Shown one piece after another: positions 7,940 to 19,900 of a stretch of DNA of 44,181 nucleotides. Under the pieces are notes generated by a model. The model was given only the letters and a program-made list of their open reading frames with translations, was not told the DNA's origin and made no database searches. This stretch comes from Gemmatimonadales bacterium (GTDB lineage: Bacteria > Gemmatimonadota > Gemmatimonadetes > Longimicrobiales > Gaopeijiaceae): assembly GCA_007695195.1 (NCBI GenBank), contig REEG01000134.1, forward strand, positions 1 through 44,181. The letters run 5' to 3'. The stretch's first letter is position 1, and each line of letters starts with the position of its first letter. The translations under genes were made by a program, and so were the position numbers.

Positions 7940-9442
7940 ATGCCAACTCGCCCCCCTTCGTCCGACCCCCGAATCCGGGCCTATACGGAGGCGACGCATG
8001 CCATGGCCCAACGCCATTTCGACGTGGACGTGCCGGTGGATCCGGAGTCGGAAGACGAGGTCAGTCAATTGGGACGGGCGCTGAGGGCCCTGGCTTCATC
8101 CATGGAGCGCAGCTTCCGGGAGATGCAGGAGCTGACCCGGGTGACGGAGCGCGTGAACGCCGGTCTCCTCCTGGATGAGGTCCTGGACGGGATCTACGAA
8201 GCGTTCAAGGGCCTCATTCCCTACCAGAGGATAGGCCTGTCTCTCATCGATGACAGCGGGGAGCGGGTGGTGGCACGCTGGGCCCGTAGCGAAACCGGCG
8301 ACCTGCGGCTGAAGCAGGGGTACTCCGCTCCGCTATCCGGGAGCAGCCTCGAACAGATCATGGAGACGGGACAACCTCGGATCTTGAACGATCTCGAAGC
8401 CTATCTGCGGGAGAAGCCCGGTTCCAAGGCCACCCGACTGGTTGTGGCCGAGGGGATCCGGTCTTCCCTGACCTGTCCACTGGTGGCCATGGGCCGGCCG
8501 GTGGGGTTCATCTTCTTCTCCAGCGGAGAGCCGGGAGCCTACCGCGATGTGCACGTGGGTGTCTTCACCCGGCTCGCCGGGCAACTCTCGGTCATTGTGG
8601 AGAAGAGCCGCCTCTACCAACGGCTGGTAGAACTGGATGGGCTCAAGGATCGCTTCCTGGGAATGGCCGCACACGACCTGAGGAGCCCCCTCAACTCGAT
8701 CCTGGGGTTCCTCCTCCTGTTGGAACGGGAGTACTATGGCCCGGTGTCCGAATCACAGCGGGAGGTCCTGGACAAGATCCGGAAGGGATCACTCTCCATG
8801 CTGACGCTGGTGGAGGACATTCTGGATGCAAGGCAGATCGAGTCCGGACACCTGAGACTGGATCCGCAAACCATGAGGGTCTCGCAGGTGGTGACCGAAG
8901 AGGTGGAGGCCATCCATCCTCTCCTTGCTGCCAAGAATATGGCCATGCGAGTGGATATTCCAGAGTCCGACCCGGAGGTTCGTGCCGACCCTGTCCGCGT
9001 TGGCCAGGTCCTGGCCAACCTCCTCTCCAATGCTGTGAAGTACTCCTCGCCCGGGGGTGCCATCCGCCTAACCGTGGAAGACCACCTCAGGGAGTTGGCT
9101 GTCCACGTTCGGGACGAGGGTGCGGGCATTCCACAGGATGAGGTGGCGACCCTCTTCACCGAATTCGGTCGGACCAGTGTCACTCCAACGGCCGGGGAGG
9201 GAAGTACCGGCCTGGGTCTGGCCATCGTGCGCCGGATCGTCGAGGCTCACGGAGGCCGGGTGGCGGTGGAGAGTCAGGTGGGCCAGGGCTCCACCTTCTC
9301 CTTCTTTCTTCCACGGGAAGGGGATGCGAATCAGGAGCAACCCGACTCCGCCGCAGTAGCGCGGAACGGAGCACCGGTGAGTCCCTCACCCTCACCGGTG
9401 GTTCCGGGGTCCCGGGCGGGATCATCTCCCGTACCACCCTGA
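7940..9442 (+). CDS. Cytoplasmic GAF-domain sensor histidine kinase
   Basis: 500 residues, no membrane segment. Residues 15-70 resemble a HAMP linker ([20 protein letters not shown]) although no transmembrane helix precedes it. A GAF domain spans about 75-225. The dimerisation helix contains [19 protein letters not shown] with the phosphoacceptor His. The ATPase domain shows [16 protein letters not shown] (N-box), RDEGAGIP (G1) and [12 protein letters not shown] (G2). The last 45 residues are a Pro/Ser-rich tail. The ATG has GGAG 6 bases upstream. No response regulator is adjacent. It runs toward the cbb operon and ends 33 bases from the end of cbbX. A link to CO2 fixation is only positional. 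Confidence 0.88.
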   Translation: MPTRPPSSDPRIRAYTEATHAMAQRHFDVDVPVDPESEDEVSQLGRALRALASSMERSFREMQELTRVTERVNAGLLLDEVLDGIYEAFKGLIPYQRIGLSLIDDSGERVVARWARSETGDLRLKQGYSAPLSGSSLEQIMETGQPRILNDLEAYLREKPGSKATRLVVAEGIRSSLTCPLVAMGRPVGFIFFSSGEPGAYRDVHVGVFTRLAGQLSVIVEKSRLYQRLVELDGLKDRFLGMAAHDLRSPLNSILGFLLLLEREYYGPVSESQREVLDKIRKGSLSMLTLVEDILDARQIESGHLRLDPQTMRVSQVVTEEVEAIHPLLAAKNMAMRVDIPESDPEVRADPVRVGQVLANLLSNAVKYSSPGGAIRLTVEDHLRELAVHVRDEGAGIPQDEVATLFTEFGRTSVTPTAGEGSTGLGLAIVRRIVEAHGGRVAVESQVGQGSTFSFFLPREGDANQEQPDSAAVARNGAPVSPSPSPVVPGSRAGSSPVPP

Positions 9443-9475
9443 TGAGCTCGGGATTGGCCCTTGTGATCTTCCGGG

Positions 9476-10429
9476 TCAACTCCTGGAACGTACCTTGCCG
9501 GGCATCCCTTCGCCGGGCATCCTTCCCTGGAAGACCCGACTGGCCAGGATGTCGACGGCCTCCAGGGTGGAGAGGGCATCGGCGTCCACCGGCCCCTCGG
9601 ACGACTCGAACAGACGATTGGCCTGGCGGAGTCGGGCCCGATCCAGGGCATTCCGGATGGAGCGGGCGTTGGCGAAGTGGGGCTGCTCCCGCCGGAGCCC
9701 GATGTAGCGTCGGAGGGCCTCCTCGGCCTCGGCGGAAAGCCGGTAGCTCTGCTGCGCCAGCATGGTGGAGGCGATCTCCAGGAGCTCTCCGTCCGAGTAG
9801 TCGGGAAAGTCCACGTGGTGGGCAATGCGGGAGCGAAACCCTGGGTTGGCCGTGAAGAAGGTCTCCATCCGGTCCGCGTACCCGGCCAGGATCACCACCA
9901 GATCGTCGCGCCGGTTCTCCATGACCTGCAGGAGGATCTCGATGGCCTCCTGCCCGTAGTCGCGCTCGTTCTCGGCCCGGTACAGGTAGTAGGCTTCGTC
10001 GATGAAGAGGACTCCGCCCATGGCCTTCTTGAGGACCTCCTTGGTCTTGGGCGCGGTGTGTCCGATGTACTGGCCCACAAGGTCGTCCCGGGTCACCGAC
10101 ACGAGATGTCCCCGGCGGATGTAGCCCAGCCGGTGGAGAAGGTCGGCCATCCGCTGCGCCACGGTGGTCTTCCCGGTTCCCGGATTCCCGGTGAAGCTCA
10201 TGTGGAGGGTGGGAGGCTCGTGGGAGAGCCCCAGCTCCCGCCGGGCCCGCTCCACCAGGAGGAGGGCCGAAATCTCCCGGATCCGGCGCTTCACGGGAAC
10301 GAGCCCCACCAGCTCCCGATCCAGCTCTTCCAGGATGTCCCGGACTCCGGAACTCTCGAAGGCAGCACGCAGGTCCACGGACCCCGGGGGGGAGGGACCC
10401 TCCCCCCCGGACGTTCCACCGTCAGTCAT
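9476..10429 (-). CDS. cbbX: Red-type RuBisCO activase CbbX
   Basis: AAA+ ATPase that frees red-type RuBisCO from inhibitory sugar phosphates by pulling on the C-terminus of the large subunit. The 317-residue product has the family pattern: [19 protein letters not shown], Walker [10 protein letters not shown], the pore-loop region [14 protein letters not shown], Walker [14 protein letters not shown], the sensor region VILAGY and the arginine-finger region NPGFRSRI. Length matches proteobacterial CbbX. The ATG overlaps the last codons and stop of cbbS by 8 bases (ATGACTGA), which suggests translational coupling. It is the last gene of the operon. The N-terminal 20 residues are Gly/Pro/Ser-rich, from a GC-rich inverted repeat at about 10383-10410. 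Confidence 0.96.
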   Translation of the reverse strand: MTDGGTSGGEGPSPPGSVDLRAAFESSGVRDILEELDRELVGLVPVKRRIREISALLLVERARRELGLSHEPPTLHMSFTGNPGTGKTTVAQRMADLLHRLGYIRRGHLVSVTRDDLVGQYIGHTAPKTKEVLKKAMGGVLFIDEAYYLYRAENERDYGQEAIEILLQVMENRRDDLVVILAGYADRMETFFTANPGFRSRIAHHVDFPDYSDGELLEIASTMLAQQSYRLSAEAEEALRRYIGLRREQPHFANARSIRNALDRARLRQANRLFESSEGPVDADALSTLEAVDILASRVFQGRMPGEGMPGKVRSRS

Positions 10430-10853
10430 TTCCGTACCGTTCCCCCGCCGGCTTCCCGGCGGCGTAGGGGTGGGTGGTGTAGCGCATCATGCGCCCTGCC
10501 AGTTCCTGGCGCTCCAGCCGGAAGCCCGGTTCCTCGGCCGGACGGTTCACGATGAACGAGAGGCGGAGGGACTCCCACCCGGGGGAGGAGTCGAAGGCCG
10601 AGAGGCGGATGTAGCGGTCACCGTAGACCTTCCGGCACTCGGCCAACTCCATCATGACGCCGCCGGCGTCGGCCACGTCGAACATGGGGTGTCCCCACAT
10701 CTCCCAGTAGGTGTTCCGGGGGTGGGGGTCGTCGGTGAACTCGATGTTCACGGCCCACCCCCGGTCCAGGCAGTACTGGACCTGGGCCGTGATCTGCTCG
10801 TCGGTGAGATCGGGGAGGAACGAGAAGGTGCCTTGAGTCAGTCGCATGGGCAT
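10422..10853 (-). CDS. cbbS: RuBisCO small subunit, form I red-type
   Basis: Caps the L8 core of RuBisCO. The 143-residue protein begins [18 protein letters not shown] and contains the family segments [22 protein letters not shown] and GRYIRL-like [12 protein letters not shown]. The C-terminal extension of about 30 residues past RLSFIVNRP is typical of form IC/ID small subunits and forms part of the central-channel barrel. GGAG lies 7 bases before the first ATG at 10853; the ATG two codons later would be equally family-like. It follows cbbL by 15 bases and overlaps cbbX. Confidence 0.96.
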   Translation of the reverse strand: MPMRLTQGTFSFLPDLTDEQITAQVQYCLDRGWAVNIEFTDDPHPRNTYWEMWGHPMFDVADAGGVMMELAECRKVYGDRYIRLSAFDSSPGWESLRLSFIVNRPAEEPGFRLERQELAGRMMRYTTHPYAAGKPAGERYGND

Positions 10854-10868
10854 GGGTCGGCTCCGGGT

Positions 10869-13341
<2,473 letters not shown>

Positions 13342-13398
13342 GGGATCCGGGGTTCGGGCGGTGCGGGATGGTGCGGGAAAATCCGGTGGCGAGGGCGC

Positions 13399-14448
13399 TC
13401 AACTGCGAAAGAGACCCCGTCGGCCGAAGAGGGGGGCCATCTCTTCGCCGTCCCGGTTCCGACTCTCCTGGAAGGCGGCGATGAGGTTGGACGATCCAAA
13501 GACCAGGCCCGATGCTCGCTCGGCGCCGGGGACGGGTTGGTCCAGGAGTTCGGAAGTTCCATCACAGGCCCGTCCCCCGGCCGTTTCCAGGATGCGTGCG
13601 ATGGGGGCAGCCTCGGCCAGGAGGGGGTGGCCGCCGCCGTTTCGCTCCCCGGCCGGGTGGGGACGGAGGTAGAGGCCCCCTTCCTGGACGATGCGGTACG
13701 CTTCGGCGCTCAGGCAGCGCACCCTGCGAACGTCCGGGGCCGTGGCGAAGGGAAGCGTGGGATCCAGGAAGTGCTTCCGGCCGAAGGCCAGGGACTCCTG
13801 GCTCCATCGACGACATTCCTCGGTCTTGAAGGCGAATCGATTGGGGCGTTCGGGCACCTTCAGATCCCGGCGGACCAGTTGGAATCCACCGTCCCTGGGG
13901 TCCATGCGGAGGAGGTGGGTCGCACCCCCCACCGAGAGCAGCAGGCCTGTGTGACCCCCGTAGACGGCGACCCCGGCCAGGAGGAGAGCGGCCCGGAGGG
14001 AGTTCTGGGACTCCGTGTCCCAGATTCCGAAGATGGAGCCCACGGGACCGGCGTCGCGAGGGCGGGCGCGCCCGTGCCTCCACTCCAGCGGCACCAGGGT
14101 CAGCCCGATTCGGGAGGGGTCCGCCGCAGGCGTCTCCGCATGGGTCTCCGAGGGCGTCCCGTGGAACCGGATGGGGTGCGGCAGGGGAAGCTCGTGGAGG
14201 GCAGAATCGAAACATCTGGCCACCAGGGCAGGAAGTGCTTCATCTTCCGGGTGGAGTGCCACCACCCTTGATGCAGAGGCAACGCCCGAGACGAGAGCTC
14301 GAAGCAGGGGGGTCAGGTGCGCGCCGGTGTCGGTGGGCCGTGTGTCGTCCAGCAGCGCCTGCACCGGAACGGGCAACGGGACCGGCGCCACTGCACGGAC
14401 GGACGGGTCGCTGTGGGGATCGGCGGGTGGATCCTGACGGGTGCTCAC
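13399..14448 (-). CDS. Degenerate class I FBPase-like protein (CbbF position)
   Basis: First gene of the cbb operon, the usual place of cbbF. The 349-residue product aligns by eye with class I fructose-1,6-bisphosphatase over most of its length: GPVGSIFGIW (134-143; family VGTIFSIY), AGVAVYGGHTGLLLSVGGATH (AGYVVYGSSTMLVYTTG), GGLYLRP (257-263), LLAEAAP (276-282) and ETAGGRACDG (288-297). The C-terminus PLFGRRGLFR is CbbF-like. However, the metal motif DPLDGSSN is replaced by VPLEWRHG (119-126), and the sugar-phosphate contacts INEGNY, SRYIGS, LYP and GKLRLL are changed too, with only the late Glu of YECNPMA kept. No frame on this strand restores them, so a frameshift is not the cause. A pseudoenzyme, regulator or altered phosphatase are all possible. 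GTG start, with GAGAGG just upstream; the frame is open far upstream antisense to cbbR, without family similarity. Confidence 0.8.
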   Translation of the reverse strand: MSTRQDPPADPHSDPSVRAVAPVPLPVPVQALLDDTRPTDTGAHLTPLLRALVSGVASASRVVALHPEDEALPALVARCFDSALHELPLPHPIRFHGTPSETHAETPAADPSRIGLTLVPLEWRHGRARPRDAGPVGSIFGIWDTESQNSLRAALLLAGVAVYGGHTGLLLSVGGATHLLRMDPRDGGFQLVRRDLKVPERPNRFAFKTEECRRWSQESLAFGRKHFLDPTLPFATAPDVRRVRCLSAEAYRIVQEGGLYLRPHPAGERNGGGHPLLAEAAPIARILETAGGRACDGTSELLDQPVPGAERASGLVFGSSNLIAAFQESRNRDGEEMAPLFGRRGLFRS

Positions 14449-14571
14449 AGGCCTCTCTTCCTCCGGCGTGGGGGCCACCGCGGATACAGACCGCGGGTGG
14501 GGTTTCCGAGTGCGATGTGGACAAATGTGACTCTGCTGGCGCCTGAAGAAAAGAGAAAATAGATTCATATC
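14449..14571. promoter_or_regulatory. cbb/cbbR divergent control region
   Basis: These 123 bases separate the minus-strand cbb operon from cbbR. In CO2-fixing bacteria this is where CbbR binds to switch the operon on. AT-rich sequence is concentrated at the cbbR end (14547-14571). I cannot see a convincing -35/-10 pair toward the operon. TTGTCC on the minus strand at about 14520-14525 is the best -35-like element, without a good partner. Confidence 0.5.
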
Positions 14572-14576
14572 ATGAA
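14564..14576. promoter_or_regulatory. LysR-type T-N11-A box
   Basis: TTCATATCATGAA is a perfect 5-bp dyad with a 3-base centre and fits the T-N11-A rule for LysR-family sites. It overlaps the ATG of cbbR (14572), so binding there would block the regulator's own expression. CbbR is the obvious candidate. Confidence 0.5.
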
Positions 14577-15534
14577 AGAAAAATTGAACATCCGTATGGA
14601 CCGGGTTACGCTTCGGCAACTTCGGGGTCTCGTTGCGGTGGAGCAGGCCGGTACCATCACCGGGGGGGCAGACGCTCTGGGACTGACGCCTCCGGCGGTG
14701 AGTATGCAGATCCGGCAACTGGAAGAGACGGTAGGGATGCCCCTGGCCGAACGGACGGCCGGAGGGTTCGTCCTGAACGAAGCCGGCAAGGAGGTTCTGG
14801 ACACGGCCCGTCGCATCGAGGCGGCGCTCCGGGAGTGCGGGGAAGCCCTGGAAGCCCTCCAGCAGAAGGAAGGTGGTCGGGTGGTGGTGGGGGGAGTGAG
14901 TACCGCCAAGTACTTCCTGCCCCAGGCGGTGGCAGCCTTCGCCGAGGCGTGGCCGGGCGTCTCGGTTCGTCTCGAGATCGGTAACCGCGACGAGACCATG
15001 GCGAAGCTCCGGGCCTACGAGATCGACCTGGCCGTCACCGGACGTCCCCCCCTGGACATCCCTATCCGCCGCGCCGTCATCGGGGAGCATCCCTACGTCA
15101 TCATCGGGTCGCCGCGGCACCACCTGGTGGCCAGGGGATCCGTCCCCTTCTCGGCTCTGCGGGCTGAGACCTTCATCATGCGGGAGAATGGATCCGGCAC
15201 CCGGACCCTGGCTGCTCGCCTCATTGGCGCGGCGGGATTTCCCGCTCGGGTAGGGATGGAGATGGGGAGTAACGAGAGTATCAAGCAGGCGGTCATGGCG
15301 GGCCTGGGCATCGCCGTGATCTCGGCCCACACCGTGTCCACGGAGGTAAAGGACGGACGCATCGCCATTCTTCCCATTCGAGGCCTCCCCGTCATGAAGC
15401 AGTGGTATGTCACGAGCCGGGAAGACAAGCGGCTCCTGCCTCCCGCCCTGGCCTTCTGGGAGTTCCTGGCCACTCGCGGGAAGGGTCTGCTTCCCGTGAT
15501 CCCCGAGCTCGCCATCGGCGTCGCTTCGGGATGA
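14572..15534 (+). CDS. cbbR: LysR-family regulator of the cbb operon
   Basis: 320 residues. An N-terminal winged helix-turn-helix (about 10-70: LRQLRGLVAVEQAGTITGGA then PPAVSMQIRQLEE) is followed by a periplasmic-binding-like effector domain (about 95-305: GGVSTAKYFLPQAVAAF, IDLAVTGRPP, MRENGSGTR, KQAVMAGLGIAVIS). These phrases are typical of CbbR, which senses metabolites such as RuBP, PEP or NADPH and activates cbb genes. The divergent position beside the operon supports this. No Shine-Dalgarno sequence precedes the ATG at 14572, but TAGATT at 14560-14565 is a possible -10 element; transcription from it would begin at or near the ATG, giving a leaderless message. An ATG at 14596 is an alternative start. 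Confidence 0.9.
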   Translation: MKEKLNIRMDRVTLRQLRGLVAVEQAGTITGGADALGLTPPAVSMQIRQLEETVGMPLAERTAGGFVLNEAGKEVLDTARRIEAALRECGEALEALQQKEGGRVVVGGVSTAKYFLPQAVAAFAEAWPGVSVRLEIGNRDETMAKLRAYEIDLAVTGRPPLDIPIRRAVIGEHPYVIIGSPRHHLVARGSVPFSALRAETFIMRENGSGTRTLAARLIGAAGFPARVGMEMGSNESIKQAVMAGLGIAVISAHTVSTEVKDGRIAILPIRGLPVMKQWYVTSREDKRLLPPALAFWEFLATRGKGLLPVIPELAIGVASG

Positions 15535-15601
15535 AGACCCCCTGGTTGCCGCATCCCTGCGGCAGGGCTTCCACATCCACCCCCTATAGAGGAGGTGTCC
15601 C

Positions 15602-16426
15602 ATGCAGGTCCAAGATCATCGGCTGGTGCTGGACAACGGTGACCCCGTGCGCTTCGAGGCCAGTCCAAACCAGGGGGGTGCGCTGAAGCCCCGGTTCCTG
15701 GTGATGCACTACACCGCCGGTCGGGACGCCGAGAGTTCCATTCGGTGGCTGACTCGATCTGACGCCCGGGCCTCGGCCCATCTGGTCATCGCCCGGGACG
15801 GCGCCATCACCCAGCTTGTCCCCTTCGACCGGGTGGCGTGGCACGCCGGGCCCAGTCGGTGGCAGGGAGTCTCTGGACTCAATCACCACTCCATCGGGAT
15901 CGAACTCGACAACGCCGGGCTACTGGAGCGAAAGGGCGAGCGCTGGTGCGCCTGGTTCGGAACGGCGTATCCGGCCGAGGAGGTCATGGAAGCGCCGCTC
16001 CGTGGAAGCAGCCGCATCTGCGGGTGGCACCTGTACACGCCGGAACAGCTTGACGTGGCCCTGGAGGCGTCCCGGGCCATCATCCACGCCTACGGGCTGC
16101 GGGAACTCCTGGGCCACGACGACATCTCCCCCGGCCGGAAGTTCGATCCCGGTCCGGCCTTCCCCATGGGGTCGTTCCGTGCGAAGCTATTCGGCCGGGC
16201 GGAGGATGAGGCCCCCACCTACGCCACAACGGTGAATCTGAACATTCGCCGGGGGCCCGGCACCCACCACGATCGCCTGGACGTAAGCCCGCTTCCCAAG
16301 GGTACCCCCCTGGAGGTCCTCCGGGAGGACGGGTCATGGCGACAGGTCAACGTCCGCGGAGAGGTCCAGGGGCAACGGGACATCCAGGGCTGGGTGCACG
16401 GCGATTACATTCGACGGTCCGACTGA
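15602..16426 (+). CDS. N-acetylmuramoyl-L-alanine amidase with SH3 domain
   Basis: 274 residues, no signal peptide. The amidase_2 (AmpD-like) domain spans about 25-195 and shows the zinc and catalytic pattern: VMHYTAG, SAHLVIARDGAITQLVP, AWHAGPSRWQG, NHHSIGIELDN, and HDDISPGRKFDPGPAFPM with the last His and Asp/Lys of the site. A bacterial SH3-like domain (about 205-272: TVNLNIRRGPGTHHDRL ending GWVHGDYI) would bind the peptide stem of peptidoglycan. AGGAGG lies 6-7 bases before the ATG, a strong site. Without an export signal it may act on recycled muropeptides in the cytoplasm, or leave the cell by another route. The same layout also occurs in phage endolysins, but no phage genes are near. 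Confidence 0.88.
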   Translation: MQVQDHRLVLDNGDPVRFEASPNQGGALKPRFLVMHYTAGRDAESSIRWLTRSDARASAHLVIARDGAITQLVPFDRVAWHAGPSRWQGVSGLNHHSIGIELDNAGLLERKGERWCAWFGTAYPAEEVMEAPLRGSSRICGWHLYTPEQLDVALEASRAIIHAYGLRELLGHDDISPGRKFDPGPAFPMGSFRAKLFGRAEDEAPTYATTVNLNIRRGPGTHHDRLDVSPLPKGTPLEVLREDGSWRQVNVRGEVQGQRDIQGWVHGDYIRRSD

Positions 16427-16492
16427 CGGGGTAGCCGGAAGGCCCCACCGGCACGGACCGTCCAACCCGCATCCACGGATGCGCAGTCATCC

Positions 16493-16966
16493 ATGAGTTT
16501 TGACGAAGTCGATCGGTCCATCGCCTCCTTCATGGACCGCTGGGGCATCTGGTCCCTGCGTGTGTCGCTGGGAGTCATCTTCATCTGGTTCGGCATTCTG
16601 AAACCCCTGGGGATCTCCCCGGCCGAGCCCCTGGTCCTGGCCACGGTGGAGTGGCTCCCGGTCCTGGAGCCCCGGGGGTGGCTGATGGTCATCGGGTGGT
16701 GGGAGGTCCTCATCGGGGCCTCCTTCCTCTTCCATCGCACCCTGCGCCTGGCCATCGGCCTCCTCCTCCTTCAACTGGGCGGGACCTTCCTGCCGTTGGT
16801 GGTTCTCCCCGAGGTGGCCTTTCAGTCGGGCCGCGTCCCCTGGGCCCCCACCATGGAGGGGCAGTACATCATCAAGAACCTCCTCATCGTTTCAGCCGCG
16901 CTGGTGGTGGGCGGGACGGTTCGGAGGCGGGAGGCCGGGCAGCCTCACTCCAGCTCGAAGGTGTGA
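16493..16966 (+). CDS. Small four-helix membrane protein
   Basis: 157 residues with about four hydrophobic helices: LRVSLGVIFIWFGILKPLG (22-41), GWLMVIGWWEVLIGASFLF (61-79), LAIGLLLLQLGGTFLPLVVL (84-103) and NLLIVSAALVVGG (128-140). The pattern recalls DoxX or DUF417-like membrane proteins, but I cannot assign a family firmly or name a substrate. The 3' end overlaps the convergent trehalose-phosphatase/GH65 gene by 22 bases. No clear ribosome-binding site precedes the ATG. Confidence 0.75.
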   Translation: MSFDEVDRSIASFMDRWGIWSLRVSLGVIFIWFGILKPLGISPAEPLVLATVEWLPVLEPRGWLMVIGWWEVLIGASFLFHRTLRLAIGLLLLQLGGTFLPLVVLPEVAFQSGRVPWAPTMEGQYIIKNLLIVSAALVVGGTVRRREAGQPHSSSKV

Positions 16967-19900
16967 GAGTGTCCGGGGGCCAACTCCACCACCTCGTCGC
17001 GCACCGCTACCTTTACGGAGGGGGACGACCCACGATCCACGGCGACCTGGAAGTTGTCCCGACCCATGAAGAGCGTCAGCCAGTGGCCCCGGTACCGCAT
17101 CCGCATGCGGACATCGGAGATCTCATCGGGGAGGAGCGGGTCGAACCGGAGGACATCCTCTTCGATGACCATCCCGGTGTGGCCCCGGTGGATGATGTCC
17201 ACCGTACCGGACATGGCGCCCAGGTGGATGCCCTCAGGGGTGGTACCCCCCTGGATGTCCTCGATGTCGCTGTGTAGGGCCTGCTGCCAGAAGCTCCAGG
17301 CCTGGGCCCGGTCGCTCCGGGCCAGCACCCACGAGTGCACGATCTGGCTGAGTGTCGATCCGTGGGATGTGCGGGTCATGTAGTACTTCACCGTCCGGTC
17401 CATGGTCTCCTGGGTGAACTCGTAGCCCATATGCCCGAACAGGTCCACCAGTTCGTCGAAGGAGAAGAGGTAGAAGAGCATGAGGACGTCGGCCTGCTTA
17501 CTCGCCTTGTAGCGGTTGACGTCATCGCCCTCCGCCTCCAGGAGTCGGTCCAGACGGTGGATGTCGTCGTGTCGGTCCCTGTATCCTGCCCAGTCGAACT
17601 CTTCCAGCCGCTCGTAGCCTTCGAACTGGCTGATGATCCCGTCATCGTGGAAGGGGACCATCAGCTTCCGGGCCATGTGCCCCCACTGGGCGATCTCGGT
17701 CCCGGTCAGGCCCAACTCCTGCTTGAGCCAGTCCGTCCGTTCCTCGTCCAGGAGTTTCAGGACGCGAAGGGCGCACCGGAGGACCCAAGACGCCATGACG
17801 TTGGTGTAGGCGTTGTTGGCCAGCGCCGGCCCGTCCCTGTTCGGGTCCTGGGTATGGAACTCGTCCGGCCCCACCACGCCCTCGATGACGTAGCGCTCCC
17901 GCCGGGGATCCCACTCCGTCAGGCTCGCCCAGAAGCGGGCGATCTCCAGGATCATCTCGGCGCCGAACGAGTCGAGGAATTCCAGATCGTGGGTGATCTT
18001 GTAGTAGCTCCAGACATTGTAGGCGATGGCGGCGTTCACATGACGCTGCCGGTGCGTCGTGTCGGGAACCCAGCGTCCGGACTTGGGATTGAGGTGCAAC
18101 ACCTGGGTCTCTTCACGACCGTCGCTTCCGCTCTGCCATGGGTACATGGCCCCGTGGAACCCTGAGTCACTGGCCAGGAGGCGGGCCTCGTCCAGACGTC
18201 GGTAGCGGTACATGAGGAGCGCCCGGGTCACCTCAGGCATACGGAAGACGAGGAGGGGGAAGATGAAGAGTTCATCCCAGAAGATGTGGCCCCGGTAGGC
18301 CTCGCCGTGCCAGCCTCGCGCCGGCACACCTGCGTCCCGATCGATGGTATGGGTCGATACGGACTGGATGAGGTGGAAGATGTGGAGGCGGAGGATCAGC
18401 TGTGTATGGACGTCTCCGTTGTGGAGTTCGATGTCGGAGATGTCCCAGATGTTCCGCCACCGCCTCACGTGGGAGGCCAGGAGCTCTTCGAAGTTTCCGG
18501 CGCGGCGGATGTCCTGGCGGGCCGCCACCTCGGTCTCGCTGATGGCCGGATCACCGGAACTCCGGACGGACACCACCTTCTCCACACTGAGGGTCTTCCC
18601 CTCGTGGCACCGGACCCGGAGAAGGTGGGACACACTCTCTTCCTCGAAATGCGGTTCCCGAAGCGTCGGCGCCGGTGCTCCTTCTTCGAACACCCGGGTC
18701 CGCGCCGCCTGCGTCATCCGCTTCCGGGATTGGTTGGTCTCGGCCGTGAGGAAGATTCCGTCATCCCCCTCCACGCCGGTGCCCAGGACCCGGAGGTGCT
18801 TCTTGGAGAGCTGGCCGTAGCGGGCCACGTTGTCGTTGATCACCGAACCGTCCAGCCCGGAGCGGATCTCCATCTCTCCCGACCAGTTCAGCGGTTTCAG
18901 ATCCCACCGGATTGCCGCCAGGTGGGGATGGGCCATGTGGACCAGACGGCGACTGACCAGGGAGAATTCCCGTCCGCCGGGATCGCGGAATTCCACCTCC
19001 CGGGTCAGGACTCCCTTCTCCACGTCCAGTCGGTAGTCGAAATCCAGGACCTCCACCTGGTCCATGGAGAACCACGGATCGTCCCCCACCCGGAAGGTGA
19101 GGGGAAGCCAGTTGGGCCAGTTGACCAGATCCTCGTTCACCAGGATCCGTCCCGAAACCTCGGTTTCCAGCCGGTTGTACCCGCCGGCCAGGTACGTCCC
19201 GGGGTAGTGGACCCCATCAGCCGCCGATTCCTCGAAGGCGCCCCGGGTGACCAGGTTCCCGTTCCCCAGTGCGCAGAGCGCCTCCCTCAGGCCCTGCTCT
19301 TCCGGATTCCACTCGCGATACGCCAGCGTCCACGGCAGCAGTTCCCGGTGCCGGGGACCCTGGTGTACATCCGGCGACCCAAGCCGTTCAAGGACGGTGC
19401 GAAGGAATGAGAGGACCTCGTGGGTATCGGCGAGGACGTGGTGGGCCAGGGTCGGCTCATCCGCCGGACCCACCCGGATGCCCACCCCGATCTCACGTAG
19501 ACTCTCGAAGGCATCCTCATCGGTGACGTCATCTCCGATGTAGATGGGGAGAACGTCGGAGCCGGTCCATCCCAGCCGCTCCAGGATCCACTCTACTGCC
19601 CGGCCTTTGTGCCAGTCCACATCCGGCTGAAGCTCGAAGACCTTCTTGCCACCCTTTTTGCGGAGCCCGGTGCATTCGGTGATGACCCTGTCCACGGCGG
19701 TCTCAACGGCGTGAACTTCCTTGTCATGCACCTCGCGGTAGTGGACGGCGATGGCGAACTGCTTCCGCTCGACGCGAGCGCCGGGCACCTCCGCCAGTCG
19801 CTCGCCAAGAGCCTCCTCCGCGGCGTCCAGCTCCGGAAGGCTCTCCCTGGCCTCGTCGTGGCTGCGGAGGAGTCCCCCTGGACCCGAAATATCGAAACCG

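Noticed and set aside
10383-10410. GC-rich inverted repeat as a terminator between cbbS and cbbX
   Set aside because: It lies inside the cbbX coding sequence, has no T-tract, and cbbS and cbbX overlap, which argues for read-through.
14449-15603. Long minus-strand open frame continuing the FBPase-like gene antisense to cbbR
   Set aside because: The upstream part has no family similarity and is explained by cbbR on the opposite strand; a GTG with a ribosome-binding site at 14448 gives the normal FBPase length.
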